DNA from: JAGOPY01 sp964619555
GTDB lineage: Bacteria; Bacteroidota; Bacteroidia; Bacteroidales; JAGOPY01
Length of the DNA stretch: 64,000 nt
Assembly (NCBI GenBank): GCA_964619555.1
Contig: CAZUDV010000004.1
Coordinates: forward strand, 262,259-326,258
Reading direction: 5' to 3'
The notes under the pieces are model-generated. The model was not told the DNA's origin and did no database searches. It saw only the letters and a program-made list of their open reading frames with translations. Position 1 is the first letter of the stretch, and each line of letters begins with the position of its first letter. This document shows, one piece after another, positions 9,344 through 17,337 of this stretch. The position numbers and the translations under genes were made by a program.

Positions 9344-9997
9344 ATGAAACAACTTGCTTTATTACTGGTAATTTTTTTATTCGGTGCTATGGCACAAGGA
9401 CAGCAGGAAGCTCAAACGAACGGTAATATGAATACCTTGTTCGGTAAGAACGGGAAAAACAGTCTTGGCTGGATGATCGGGGTGGAGTCGGGGTATACGC
9501 AGTTCGACAAGAGAGATGTATGGCTGGGAGGGATCGGTGTCGGGATGGTGATCGATCACAGTTTCACGATAGGATTGGCCGGACAGGGTTGGGTAAACCG
9601 GCAAGGCATGTACTACGAAAACATTGAAGATACCGTCGGCGCATACCTGGAAGGTGGCTATGGCGGACTACTGCTGGAATATACCCTATTCCCCGGTTCT
9701 GCCGTTCACCTTACCTTTCCTGTTCTGATCGGCGGAGGCGGAGCCAATTACATTTCAGGTGTTGAAACCTATGAATGGGATGATGACGAATGGGATACCG
9801 ACTATGAAATGCTTGATTTCGACACATTTTTTGTCATTCAGCCCGGCATAAGGGCTGAGATCAGCCTGCTCAGTTTCATGAGGTTGAATGCCGGGATCAG
9901 CTATCGTTATATCAATGAGCTTCAAATGATCAATACCCCCGGGGATATGATGAATAATTTCACGGCAACAGTGGGACTGAAATTTGGGAAATTCTGA
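9344..9997 (+). CDS. Small outer-membrane beta-barrel-like protein
   Basis: The open frame extends back to 9251, but the ATG at 9344 (MKQLALLLVIFLFGAMAQGQ) is chosen because it begins a typical signal peptide and lies downstream of the predicted promoter. The mature protein is about 198 residues. It has alternating hydrophobic/aromatic strands (GWMIGVESGYTQFD, VIDHSFTIGLAGQGWV, AYLEGGYGGLLLEYTLF, LNAGISYRYINEL) and ends in FTATVGLKFGKF, an aromatic-terminated last strand typical of outer-membrane barrels. An acidic loop (about residues 140-155) is present. Function unknown; an OmpW/opacity-like eight-strand barrel is the best guess. Confidence 0.75.
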   Translation: MKQLALLLVIFLFGAMAQGQQEAQTNGNMNTLFGKNGKNSLGWMIGVESGYTQFDKRDVWLGGIGVGMVIDHSFTIGLAGQGWVNRQGMYYENIEDTVGAYLEGGYGGLLLEYTLFPGSAVHLTFPVLIGGGGANYISGVETYEWDDDEWDTDYEMLDFDTFFVIQPGIRAEISLLSFMRLNAGISYRYINELQMINTPGDMMNNFTATVGLKFGKF

Positions 9998-10031
9998 TCC
10001 GGTTAAAGTCTGTGCAACCATGCGGGGACCC

Positions 10032-10056
10032 AAAACGGGTTCCCGTTTTTTTTTTT
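10032..10056 (+). terminator. Intrinsic terminator after the OM barrel gene
   Basis: AAAACGGG (10032-10039) and CCCGTTTT (10042-10049) are perfect complements separated by TT, continuing into a run of eleven T (10046-10056). It is 35 bases past the stop codon at 9997. Confidence 0.85.
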
Positions 10057-10385
10057 GCCGTGGATCCGCAGATAATTTCTTTCCGGTTTCCTCGCAGAAA
10101 AAAATAGTCTCTTTCCATAAAGTCTGGGGAAAGGAATAAGAGCCAGTCCGGTCCTGCGGAATTTTCAAATTTTCTGCCATTAACCGTATCCCGGAACCAT
10201 ATAGTCAAAAGACCGAATTACATTTTTGATGGTAAGATAAGGTCCCCGAACAGGTTCAATGCAAATAAGAGAAAAGAACCGGATAAAAAAGTGAATCAGA
10301 AGCTTTGATTTCAAGATAGGGAAACGCTTATCACGGATTTAACTTTACCTTTACCGGTGAATTCACTCTGTCTATTTATAAGTCA
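10057..10385. other. Intergenic stretch without a recognisable gene
   Basis: Beyond the terminator, no convincing coding frame, RNA gene or repeat is visible. The short minus-strand frames here overlap the barrel gene and show no coding character. The last 60 bases should contain the promoter of the 10386 gene, but no exact TANNTTTG word was found. Confidence 0.5.
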
Positions 10386-11777
10386 ATGATTTCAAGGATT
10401 TTATTATTGTTTGCAATGGCGGCAGGGTTGATACCGGATGCTCATTCCCAGTGGAGGGTGTATTCAGGGCCTGACATGAATTCACAGGCTGTAACTACCT
10501 GGCTGTCCGATAAGTCCGGGAATTTCTGGGTGGGTACCACAGGTGGTATTGCCGTTTTCAGTGAAAAAGAGCGGGTAAATGTCAACCGGATTGAAGATGC
10601 AGCTCAAAAAAATGCAGAGTCCATCGGCCATGTTGAAAAGATATGGGAGGATAAAAGCGGGAATATCTGGATCGTGAGCACGGGCAAGCTTTTTATTTTT
10701 AATGGCGAGATTTGGATTAGGGTCAATGACCAGGACTATGAGGGGTATACAGTGAAATATCTGCTGGTAGACAGCCAGGGGAGCACGTGGATATGCTCGG
10801 AGTTCAGGGAATTCAATAAATATGCGGGGGTACAATCAAAACCCCATATCTATGGCACCGTTGTCCGGTTTGATGGCGTTCAGTGGTTCAATTTCGGCGG
10901 GGAGATCGGTGACGAAGTCTATGTTCAGCCCGGGAATCCGGAAGAATTTTATACGGGCTTGCTGGAGGACCGGCGGGGTTATATTTGGATCGGGTCAGTG
11001 ACGGGGCTGAATGTTTTTGCAAAGACGGAATGGATCCAGGTAAAAGAAGAGACTTTGCCCGGTTGCTATATTACAGACCTGACTCTGGATAAAACAGGTA
11101 ATGTATGGATTAGCACGGCCGGTGGTGTGGCAAGATTTGACGGCAAAGGCTGGGAAGTCTACAAAAAATCCGATGGATTGGGCGGTAATAATGTCAGGAA
11201 GATAGCCTGTGATGTCGATGGCAATATCTGGGCGTTCATTTATGGGGGCATTTCGTTTCAAGGGGTCAGTTGTTACCAGCAGAAGGGTTGGAGATGGTTT
11301 AAAGGGGGGAAAGATATCCCTGAAGGCGAAATAATCAATTCACCGGATGATTTCCTTGAATCGGGCTGTTGGATGACCCGTGACGGTTTTGCATTTTTTG
11401 ATGGAAATAATTTTATTCGGCCCGGAATGGAAGGAGGCATTGAAGGTGACCGTTACTACGCGCTTGAAACCGATACTGCCGGAAATATTTATTTAGCAAC
11501 TGAAAAGGGCCTTTTCCAGGGAGATGGAAGGTCATTTGCACCACTTTTAAAACCTGTTTCCGGTACATGGGAAGTGACCGATATTCTGTATGATCGTCAG
11601 GACAGGATCTGGATCGCAACTACAGATCCTGTGATTTACCAGATAAGTTCTTCAAAAACAGATCAGTACAGCATCCAGGATGGCCTGCCCCAGGAAGCGG
11701 CCCGGGCGTTCACAGAGGATGCCGCCGGACGAATCTGGGTGATCTACCGGAAATCGTTGGCATTATTTGAGTTTTGA
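10386..11777 (+). CDS. Secreted Reg_prop (two-component regulator propeller) protein
   Basis: A 463-residue protein with signal peptide (MISRILLLFAMAAGLIPDAHSQ). Repeats such as DKSGNFWVGTTGGIAVFS, DKTGNVWISTAGGVARFDG and DRQDRIWIATTDPVIYQIS are the LxxDxxGxxWxGTxxGL pattern of the periplasmic propeller in Bacteroidota hybrid two-component sensors. Here the propeller stands alone: no Y_Y_Y domain, kinase or HTH follows, and the gene ends inside a last propeller blade. It is therefore probably a periplasmic or surface binding protein and not a full sensor. No T9SS tail is seen. The SulP gene is convergent with it. Confidence 0.8.
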   Translation: MISRILLLFAMAAGLIPDAHSQWRVYSGPDMNSQAVTTWLSDKSGNFWVGTTGGIAVFSEKERVNVNRIEDAAQKNAESIGHVEKIWEDKSGNIWIVSTGKLFIFNGEIWIRVNDQDYEGYTVKYLLVDSQGSTWICSEFREFNKYAGVQSKPHIYGTVVRFDGVQWFNFGGEIGDEVYVQPGNPEEFYTGLLEDRRGYIWIGSVTGLNVFAKTEWIQVKEETLPGCYITDLTLDKTGNVWISTAGGVARFDGKGWEVYKKSDGLGGNNVRKIACDVDGNIWAFIYGGISFQGVSCYQQKGWRWFKGGKDIPEGEIINSPDDFLESGCWMTRDGFAFFDGNNFIRPGMEGGIEGDRYYALETDTAGNIYLATEKGLFQGDGRSFAPLLKPVSGTWEVTDILYDRQDRIWIATTDPVIYQISSSKTDQYSIQDGLPQEAARAFTEDAAGRIWVIYRKSLALFEF

Positions 11778-11850
11778 GTTTTCCCTGGGTCCGGTAAGTT
11801 TCAATGGAGCCAGGGAATGATGTCATCCCCTGTTGTTATGAATTTGGATT

Positions 11851-13548
11851 TTATTCGACGGGGATTTTGCGGAATGTATTGACAACATCATTTATCGTGA
11901 CTTTCCGGCTGATATGCCCGATCTCCTTCTCCATGCCTTCGGCCCTTAAAATATCCCTGACCTGGCCCAGGGCGTCTACAATCTGAAGGCCGATGCCTCT
12001 TTTCTCCAGATCATCCTCCAGGTGCAGAAAAAACCTTGCACCCGGGATATCGACATAATTGGCTGAAGAAAGATCCATGATTACCAGTTTCAGTTCACCC
12101 TCGTAATTATCCACCAGTTCATGGATCCGGTCGTGAATGTTGTTGATGTTAAAATACAGGATCGAAGCTTCTACCCTGAGGATCAGCACTCCCGGCACGG
12201 GAATATTGTCCGGGTGCCGTTGCATATCGGAGTAATTGGTGGTTCCCGGGATCTGCCCGAGGGTGGCAATATGCGGGGAAGCGGCCATTTTAAGCAGGAA
12301 TACCAGTGATAATATGACCGAAATAAGCACCCCGTTCAAGACCCCGAATGAAAGGACGGCTATTACGGTAATGATGGAGACCCAGAATTCCGGCCGGTTG
12401 ACCTTATATAAATGTTGGAATTCATGGATTTTGATCAGGCCAAGAATGGCGTCAAGGACGATTACGGCCAGGATGACTTGTGGCAGGTACCTGAAAAGCC
12501 CGGTGAGGAAAATAAGGCTCAAACCCAGGATGATGGAAGTAACCACAAGTGAGAGAAGGCTTTTGGCCCCGGACCTGTCGTTTACGGTCGATTGGGAAAG
12601 CCCGCCGGCCACAGGAAAACCGCTTCCCAGTGCCGATGCCAGGTTTCCGGCTCCAAGGGCCAGCAATTCCTGGCGGGCATCCACTTCGTATCCGTTCTTC
12701 GCCGCTATCGTTCTGGCAGCCGAGATGCTTTCGACATAAGACAAAACAAAACAGGCGATCCCTAATGTGAAGATCCCGTCGATCTCCCTGTATTTCATCA
12801 ATGGAATGGTTAACGACGGAATGCCTTCAGGCAGTTCCCCGACCATTGCCAGGTTTACATCCTTATCTCCCGTAAAATAGATTATAACGATTGAAAAGAT
12901 GACAATGATGAGGGAAACAGGTTTGCCTGGCAGGAATCGTTGACCGGTGATCAGTAAGATCAATGCGATAGCTCCGAAAAGGAGCGTCGGAATATGGGAA
13001 TTGCCCAGGTTTTCCAGGAGTGCCCAAAGACTCCCGTAAAAATTATTGGCTTCAATATGCAGGCCAAACAGTTTTGGCAGCTGGGTGGATGCGATGACCA
13101 GGGCCGCGCCTGCTTTAAATCCTGTCAGGATGGTTTCACTGATGAAGTTGACCAGCGACGAAAGCCTGACGATCCATGCCAGGAAGAACAGGAATGAGAC
13201 GAGGAGTGCGGTACCCGCAGCCAGAATCAACGCTTCCGCGGGATCCCCGCCGGCCATCACTGCCAGCGATGAAGCGATCATCATGGAAATGGCGGAGGTT
13301 GGGCCAATGGCAAGCTGCCGGGAGGAACCGAAGAGGAAATACATTAATCCTGCGAAAAGGTAGCAGTAGATCCCGATTTGCGGTGGCAACCCGGCAAGGG
13401 AAGCATATGCCATGCTTACGGGTATCACATAGAAAGCCAGTGTACCGCCGGCCAGCAGGTCCCACTTCAGATCAGCGGGCCTGTATGCCGGGAGCCAGGT
13501 GAAAACCGGCAGGAACCGGGTTGCTTTATGGAAGAATTCGATGTTCAA
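11851..13548 (-). CDS. SulP family anion transporter with STAS domain
   Basis: A 565-residue SLC26/SulP transporter. The N-terminus (WLPAYRPADLKWDLLAGG ... VIPVSMAYASLAGLPPQIGIY) is the family signature. About 12-14 transmembrane helices cover residues 25-420, including the conserved GAGNLASALGSGFPVAGGLS region. Residues about 440-560 form a cytoplasmic STAS domain (ILYFNINNIHDRI ... LVIMDLSSANYVDIPGA). Members move sulfate, bicarbonate or other anions, usually with H+ or Na+. With no carbonic anhydrase or sulfate assimilation genes adjacent, the ion cannot be named. It lies 100 bases downstream of the UPF0104 gene on the same strand. Confidence 0.92.
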   Translation of the reverse strand: MNIEFFHKATRFLPVFTWLPAYRPADLKWDLLAGGTLAFYVIPVSMAYASLAGLPPQIGIYCYLFAGLMYFLFGSSRQLAIGPTSAISMMIASSLAVMAGGDPAEALILAAGTALLVSFLFFLAWIVRLSSLVNFISETILTGFKAGAALVIASTQLPKLFGLHIEANNFYGSLWALLENLGNSHIPTLLFGAIALILLITGQRFLPGKPVSLIIVIFSIVIIYFTGDKDVNLAMVGELPEGIPSLTIPLMKYREIDGIFTLGIACFVLSYVESISAARTIAAKNGYEVDARQELLALGAGNLASALGSGFPVAGGLSQSTVNDRSGAKSLLSLVVTSIILGLSLIFLTGLFRYLPQVILAVIVLDAILGLIKIHEFQHLYKVNRPEFWVSIITVIAVLSFGVLNGVLISVILSLVFLLKMAASPHIATLGQIPGTTNYSDMQRHPDNIPVPGVLILRVEASILYFNINNIHDRIHELVDNYEGELKLVIMDLSSANYVDIPGARFFLHLEDDLEKRGIGLQIVDALGQVRDILRAEGMEKEIGHISRKVTINDVVNTFRKIPVE

Positions 13549-13648
13549 GCAACCGATTGATCAATTGTTCAATGGTTAAAATTACAGAGATTATTGGCAG
13601 ATGCAACAGGGTATCCTCAACAACCGGACAATCGGGGGGACAATCCGA

Positions 13649-14563
13649 TCAATCCTGCAGCCTTATCTTCCTGAATACGAAATAAAAACCAGACAATGAG
13701 ACTATTGCTGTGATGATATAGAACAGGAAACTGATCCCCACGGCCACATTCATATCCACCTGAAGCAGTTGTGAACCATACAGAAAAGTCAGCTCTCTTA
13801 TCCCGACTCCGCCAACCGATACAGGCAGAACAGCCACTACCGAGGATATCAGGAAGATCACCAGGTACTCCAGGTGATGCTCCCGTTCTCCCAAGGCCAG
13901 CAGTAACAGCCAGGCGCAAATCACCTGCAACAGTTGAACAACAAAGCCATATCCGAACGTGACCAGGTTGATCTTCAGGAAATAGGGATAGAGATACTTA
14001 ATGAACAGGTAATAAGCCAGGAAGATGAGGGGGATGAGCAGGAACATAAAATTGACAATGGACAGTTGAAAATTGGCAATTGTCCATTGAAGATGGCGGA
14101 CTGCGAATGGCGAACCTTCTTCTGGATTAATTAGCGATATTCCAACCAAAGCCAAGACCACCAATGCGACCATTCCGGAGATCCTGTCAGCCAGCACGGC
14201 GCCGAGGATTCTCCCGGTACCGGTCTGGTATTTTTTCTGAAGAAGGTAGATTTTATATCCATCTCCCCCTATTCCGCCCGGAAGGAAAAGATTATAGAAC
14301 ATACCCAGCAGGTAGAGCTGAATATTCGTTTTTTCTTTCAGGAAGATTCCGATAGCGGTGAAATAAAAGTTCAGCCTGTAAGCAGAAACGAGTTTGGAGA
14401 GGGCAAAGGCGATCAGTGCGAGGAACAGCAGCAGAAAGTTGGCTTTTCCATAGAGTGTAAGAATCTGATAAACATCGATTTTCCGGATGACAAGATAGAG
14501 TGCTGCGGCAGTGATGCCGAACTTCAGCAGGGTTTTAATCCATCTTTTAAGTTTCTCTCCCAC
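13649..14563 (-). CDS. UPF0104 / LPG-synthase-type transmembrane protein
   Basis: An integral membrane protein with 7-8 helices of the lysylphosphatidylglycerol synthase TM (UPF0104, AglD-like) family. The motif LYLLGMFYNLFLPGGIGGDGYK followed by LADRISGMVALV is diagnostic (quoted here only in part). The frame is open to ATG 14638, but that would overlap the GT2 gene by 92 bases. GTG 14563 overlaps its stop by 17 bases, gives a basic leader (VGEKLKRWIKTLLKFG) and fits translational coupling. Stand-alone members are thought to be lipid flippases or accessory factors beside polyprenyl-phosphate glycosyltransferases. Positions 14050-14113 encode an unusual loop (TIANFQLSIVNF) that looks repeat-derived; see findings. 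Confidence 0.8.
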   Translation of the reverse strand: MGEKLKRWIKTLLKFGITAAALYLVIRKIDVYQILTLYGKANFLLLFLALIAFALSKLVSAYRLNFYFTAIGIFLKEKTNIQLYLLGMFYNLFLPGGIGGDGYKIYLLQKKYQTGTGRILGAVLADRISGMVALVVLALVGISLINPEEGSPFAVRHLQWTIANFQLSIVNFMFLLIPLIFLAYYLFIKYLYPYFLKINLVTFGYGFVVQLLQVICAWLLLLALGEREHHLEYLVIFLISSVVAVLPVSVGGVGIRELTFLYGSQLLQVDMNVAVGISFLFYIITAIVSLSGFYFVFRKIRLQD

Positions 14564-15491
14564 CTTTGAAGATATTTTGGATACGGTAGGGCTTCTTTTT
14601 CTGCGATTCGTAATACGTCCGCATGAGCAGTTCGGCAATGATACCGCTGGTGATCATCTGGAATCCGGCAACCAGCAAAAGTATTCCAAGGATCAGGAGC
14701 GGCCGGCCCCAGATGTCATGCCCCATTATCTTCAAAATGAGCATGTATAAGTTGATCAGAATACCGGGGATCAGGATTACCAGGCCCCAGGTGCCGAAGA
14801 AATGCATTGGACGGGAAAGATAGCGTTTAAAGAACAGCAGGAGCATCAGGTCACTGATGACCTTGAAGGTCCGGTTCAGGCCGTATTTCGATTTACCATG
14901 CACCCTGGGGTAGTGGTTGACATCGACCTGGGCGATGGTTGCACCTTCCAGGGCGGCCAGCACGGCAATAAACCGGTGCAATTCGCCATAAAGGCTGATG
15001 TTTTTCGCGATGTCGCTACGGAAAACCTTAAGGGCGCATCCGTTATCTTTCATTTTAACGCCGGTTGCCCGGCGGATGATCCGGTTAGCAATTCGTGACG
15101 GGATTTTCCGGAGGAAAAAATCGTCTTTGCGGTTTTTCCTGATCCCGGCGACCAGATCCCAGCCTTCTTCCTCAGCTTTCCTAACCATCATTGGAATATC
15201 GGCAGGGTCATTCTGCATATCTCCATCCAGTGTAATAATGTAATCTCCGGTGGCATAATCGATTCCTGCAGCCAGTGCATTGCTTTGCCCGTAATTCTGC
15301 TTGAATTTTACCAGTACGACATTTGGATCCTTCAGGGACAAGACATTGGCAACTGTGCAGTCTTTTGAGCCATCATCTACATAGATCAGTTCATAATCAT
15401 AACCTTCCAGTGATGCTGCAACCTTCTGAGTGAGCGGTATCACGTTTTCTTCTTCATTATACACCGCAATGACCAGGGAGAGTTTTGGCAT
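14547..15491 (-). CDS. GT2 glycosyltransferase, polyprenyl-phosphate type (DPM1/GtrB-like)
   Basis: The protein starts at ATG 15491 (MPKLSLVIAVYNEEENV). The longer frame to 15557 begins inside the R1 repeat and is rejected. At 314 residues it has the GT2 core: nucleotide-binding VYVDDGSKD, the DxD region LDGDMQNDP, a GxRxxRxDxxxR-like KNRKDDFFLRK, and a C-terminal pair of transmembrane helices. It most likely transfers a sugar from a nucleotide donor to undecaprenyl phosphate on the cytoplasmic face. A UPF0104 protein (possible flippase) follows, and a GT39 enzyme that could use the lipid-linked sugar is divergent. A -7 box on the minus strand (15510-15517) puts transcription start close to this ATG. 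Confidence 0.88.
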   Translation of the reverse strand: MPKLSLVIAVYNEEENVIPLTQKVAASLEGYDYELIYVDDGSKDCTVANVLSLKDPNVVLVKFKQNYGQSNALAAGIDYATGDYIITLDGDMQNDPADIPMMVRKAEEEGWDLVAGIRKNRKDDFFLRKIPSRIANRIIRRATGVKMKDNGCALKVFRSDIAKNISLYGELHRFIAVLAALEGATIAQVDVNHYPRVHGKSKYGLNRTFKVISDLMLLLFFKRYLSRPMHFFGTWGLVILIPGILINLYMLILKIMGHDIWGRPLLILGILLLVAGFQMITSGIIAELLMRTYYESQKKKPYRIQNIFKGGRET

Positions 15492-15509
15492 GGTTACTTG
15501 ATTTATGAG

Positions 15510-15517
15510 CAAATATA
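15510..15517 (-). promoter_or_regulatory. -7 promoter box for the GT2/UPF0104/SulP genes
   Basis: The minus strand reads TATATTTG, an exact TANNTTTG. Transcription would start around 15503, leaving about a 12-base leader before ATG 15491. No good -33 TTTG was found at 19-21 bases, because that position is occupied by the R1 palindrome. Confidence 0.4.
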
Positions 15518-15530
15518 ATTTATTTATAAC

Positions 15531-15567
15531 AACCTCACAGGTGACCTCACAGGTCACCTGTGAGGTT
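15531..15567. repeat. R1 palindrome, locus 3, between divergent glycosyltransferase genes
   Basis: A perfect inverted repeat with 17-base arms starting AACCTCACAGGTGACCT and a 3-base CAC centre. It sits between two opposed TANNTTTG boxes: 15510-15517 minus and 15584-15591 plus (TAAATTTG). It therefore covers the upstream region of both candidate promoters. Confidence 0.9.
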
Positions 15568-15595
15568 GTCTCTATCTATTCCTTAAATTTGCCTC

Positions 15596-17215
15596 ATGAA
15601 GGACTCTGCCAATCCGAAACGAACGCTCACTTTGATTATTACCCTGGCAACCGTGCTTTTTTTGCCGGCTTACCTGATAAACCTCGGGCTGGTGCAACTC
15701 ATCCGCGATGAAGCAATCCGGGCACTGGTATCTTTCGAAATGATCCAAAGCGGAGATTTCCTGACTCCTACTATCTCCGGAGTGCCTTACCTTAAAAAAC
15801 CTCCCCTTTTTAACTGGATACTGGCAGCGTTTTTCGGCGCTACTGGCCATTATTCCGAAGTCGTGATGCGACTGCCTGTTATCTTTTCGATCATAGGGTT
15901 TGCCGCTACCATATATTATTTTATCAGGAAAGAGTTCGGCAACATGACCGGCCTTATCAGCGCCCTCGCTTTTGTGACCTATGGCAGGATCATCTTCTAT
16001 GAATCGGTTCATGGACTGATCGACATCACATTCTCGTGGCTGATCTTCTATTTTTTCATGATTTCCTGGAGATTGTTCCTGAAAGAGAAATACCTCCGGT
16101 TGTTTTTAATTGCCTATTTGCTGGCAGCGCTGGCATTCCTGCTGAAAGGCCTGCCCAGCCTTTATTTTACTGCAGCATCCCTGCTCGTGCTGTTTATCCT
16201 GGGAAAGAAATTCAAGCTTTTGTTCAACTGGCGTCACCTGACGGGTATATTGATTTTCATCCTTATTATCGGAAGCTATTATTGGCTATTTTTTACGAGT
16301 AATTCAATACCACCCGGCCAGGTGTGGGAAGTCCTGACGGGAGAGGTCACGCGTCGCACTATTGTGGAAAAGGGCTTCTGGAAAACGGTCGTCAACTTCA
16401 TTACCTATCCGTTCGAAAACATATACCATTTTCTGCCCTGGTCAGTGCTGGTGCTGGCATTGCTGCCTCAAGGCAGCTTTCGGGAAATCCGCCGGAATCC
16501 ATTTCTCTGGTATTGCCTGCTGATTTTTGTCATTAATATCATTCCTTACTGGACCTCGCCTGAGGGTTATCCACGGTATATCCTGATGCTGGTCCCTCTG
16601 GCAATGACTATGCTGATATACCTCTACCTGAAACACCAAATGGAAGGCAGGAAGGTAACAGGATGGATTGATTCTATCTTCGGGATTGCCATTTCCCTGA
16701 CATCCATCGCCGGTATAGCGTTCCTGCTGCACCCTGCCACCAGGGACCTGCCAGGCATTATGTGGGTCAGCGTCATGCTTTTCCTGGTTATGTCAACCAT
16801 AAGTTATTTTTTCTGGAAGCAGAAAAATTTTCGGTTACTCTGGTTGAGCATTGCTATGCTGGTTGTCAGGATTGCATTTGATTTCTCGATCATTCCTTCC
16901 TGGAAAACGAACCATCCTGCGGTTGAAATAAAATCAACCGCTTTTGCTGTAGCGGAAAAGCTTAAGGGAGAACCCCTGAAAATTTACTGGGATCCTGCCT
17001 TCAATCCTGATCCTTATTTTCAGTATCGGTATAATAATGAGATCTTTACCTGGTATTTGTCGGTGAAACTTGACCGGATGATTGAGGTTGATAAAGTGCC
17101 GGACCATGGGATTTATTACCTGGCTAAACCTGCCCATCTGAAGGATAAGGAATATACTCTGATCAGGAAACTCGAACCACCCCTGCAGGAAAATGTGTAC
17201 CTTGTCAGGTTCTGA
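15596..17215 (+). CDS. GT39 family (PMT/ArnT-like) integral membrane glycosyltransferase
   Basis: A 539-residue protein with about 11-12 transmembrane helices. The first periplasmic loop holds the catalytic acidic residues in the order typical of GT39/GT83: the DE of LIRDEAIRAL and the ISGVPYLKKPPLFNW motif (compare DE...YxxKPPL/PxxxY in ArnT). Such enzymes take a sugar from a polyprenyl-phosphate donor and attach it to lipid A, a protein or another glycan on the outer face of the inner membrane. The divergent GT2 gene could make the donor. The C-terminal about 100 residues form a soluble domain. Acceptor unknown. Confidence 0.87.
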   Translation: MKDSANPKRTLTLIITLATVLFLPAYLINLGLVQLIRDEAIRALVSFEMIQSGDFLTPTISGVPYLKKPPLFNWILAAFFGATGHYSEVVMRLPVIFSIIGFAATIYYFIRKEFGNMTGLISALAFVTYGRIIFYESVHGLIDITFSWLIFYFFMISWRLFLKEKYLRLFLIAYLLAALAFLLKGLPSLYFTAASLLVLFILGKKFKLLFNWRHLTGILIFILIIGSYYWLFFTSNSIPPGQVWEVLTGEVTRRTIVEKGFWKTVVNFITYPFENIYHFLPWSVLVLALLPQGSFREIRRNPFLWYCLLIFVINIIPYWTSPEGYPRYILMLVPLAMTMLIYLYLKHQMEGRKVTGWIDSIFGIAISLTSIAGIAFLLHPATRDLPGIMWVSVMLFLVMSTISYFFWKQKNFRLLWLSIAMLVVRIAFDFSIIPSWKTNHPAVEIKSTAFAVAEKLKGEPLKIYWDPAFNPDPYFQYRYNNEIFTWYLSVKLDRMIEVDKVPDHGIYYLAKPAHLKDKEYTLIRKLEPPLQENVYLVRF

Positions 17216-17337
17216 TTGCCAGTTAACTGCTTATCCATCTCTTTTATTTTTGAAATTTCAATCCATATAAGTCAACTTTATATAACTTTACAGATTCTTA
17301 AAATCGCTCTATTTTATACTCATACGCAGTTACGGAA

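Noticed and set aside
11781..11817. TTCCCTGG/CCAGGGAA inverted repeat between Reg_prop and SulP genes as terminator
   Set aside because: The loop is 21 bases and there is no T run; too weak to list.
15492..15557. N-terminal extension of the GT2 protein
   Set aside because: The extra residues (MTCEVTCEVV) are translated R1 repeat; the GT2 family begins at MPKLSLV.
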